Shown here piece after piece: positions 63,394 through 64,000 of a stretch of DNA of 64,000 bases (position 1 is its first letter; each line of letters starts with the position of its first letter). The stretch lies in NCBI RefSeq assembly GCF_001649575.2, contig NC_051452.1, positions 14,893,865 through 14,957,864 on the forward strand, read 5' to 3'. The DNA is from Kryptolebias marmoratus (lineage: Eukaryota; Chordata; Actinopteri; Cyprinodontiformes; Rivulidae). The position numbers and the translations under genes were made by a program. Below the pieces are notes generated by a model. The model was not told the origin of the DNA. It did no database searches and was given only the letters and a program-made list of their open reading frames with translations.

Positions 63394-63549
63394 GTTCAGA
63401 GTTCCCCTGCACCACCCATATCATCCCTGTGAAGAACGAGGAGGGCGTGGTGATGATGTTCATCCTGAACTTCGATTACATTCTGCAAGAAGGCAGCAGT
63501 GAGTCTCTGGAGAGACTCAACCACACATCCCCCAGCAAAGCTGACCAAC
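63394..63549 (+). CDS. kcnh7: kcnh7 coding exon 3: end of PAS domain and linker
   Basis: Entering in phase 1, it reads GSEFPCTTHIIPVKNEEG, then VVMMFILNFDYI and a polar tail ending SPSKADQ. THIIPVKN-EG--MMFI-NF-Y is the last beta-strand region of the ERG PAS domain. The THIIPVKN form points to erg3, since erg1/erg2 have VDVVPVKN-like sequence here (recall). The exon is 156 nt (52 codons), phase 1-1, acceptor GGTTAG|GT and donor CAAC|GTGAGT. The linker half after FDYI is unconserved, as usual for the family. Coding continues outside the window. Confidence 0.94.
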
Positions 63550-64000
63550 GTGAGTAAAGACAGAAAAAAAAAAGGTTGAGGAGGGTGTTGATGCCATTTT
63601 TAATGGTTGCTTTTATCCAGTCCCGTAGAAAATATATAAATGTACAGTTGGTTGCAAAGGTATTTACCCCCACCCTTTGATATTATTTCTGTTTTTTAGT
63701 TTTACAACCTAGAATTCAAAGTATATTACTATTTGATTATAATTAATGAACCTACATGTAAATACTCCACATTACTTAAGAAAAATAGGGGAAAACTTGG
63801 TTTTAATATACATGTAAATGGGAATAGGTGGGAATAAGCTGGGAAGTTAACATATTGAAGGCTGGTCCTTAACAGTGCAATATTGACTAAAACAAACAGA
63901 TTTAATTGCTGTACCATACAATGAGAGGTACCACACCTTAAAATATGATATACTGTGTCGCCTGGACATGTGGGGACAGATGGGACATCTAGCGACCTGT
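63550..64000 (+). other. kcnh7: kcnh7 intron 3, first part
   Basis: It begins GTGAGTAAAG. At 63643-63680 TACAGTTGGTTGCAAAGGTA, TTTACCCCC looks like an isolated Tc1-type terminal repeat. 63800-63960 is repeat W in reverse (ending AATGAGAGGTACCACACC). Confidence 0.75.

Overview
The window is teleost fish genomic DNA. It holds the 5' part of one gene, an ERG-type voltage-gated potassium channel best assigned to kcnh7 (erg3), on the + strand. Three coding exons can be read. Exon 1 (24319-24394) encodes the N-terminal cap. Exon 2 (25787-26017) encodes the core of the PAS/eag domain. Exon 3 (63394-63549) encodes the end of the PAS domain and the start of the linker. Intron 1 is about 1.4 kb and intron 2 about 37.4 kb. 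The transmembrane, pore and cyclic-nucleotide-binding-homology exons lie beyond the right edge. The fish assignment rests on the repeats: HE1/V-SINE-like and other tRNA-derived SINEs, several Tc1-like lineages, hAT MITEs and a LINE ending in GATG repeats. The species cannot be named from the sequence.

Layout. 1-23200 is upstream intergenic DNA with no convincing gene. It carries a LINE 5' fragment, an 87-bp minisatellite next to a GATA microsatellite, a tRNA-derived SINE with target-site duplications, three tandem copies of a ~290-bp dispersed repeat, a 337-base N gap and a decayed Tc1 element. 23200-24318 is the promoter and 5' UTR region. It is CpG-rich and has a near-consensus RE1/REST site, a palindromic CRE, an AP-1 site and four short upstream ORFs. 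24319-26017 holds exons 1 and 2. 26018-63393 is intron 2, heavily colonised by Tc1-like transposons (eight pieces), a hAT MITE with 8-bp duplications, a retroposed 623-bp insert with an 18-bp duplication, SINEs, LINE 3' ends in inverted arrangement, a MITE family with ~110-bp terminal inverted repeats, and composite elements carrying an internal AGCTAAA-type minisatellite.

Interpretation. The only host gene visible is the channel. Exons 2 and 3 are both phase 1-1 and multiples of three, so skipping either would keep the frame. The RE1 plus CRE/AP-1 cluster suggests neuron-restricted, activity-responsive transcription. No new enzymatic or defence system was found. The most unusual material is regulatory (promoter cluster, uORFs, a CpG-dense intronic segment) and repeat biology (the ~290-bp family and the minisatellite-bearing elements).
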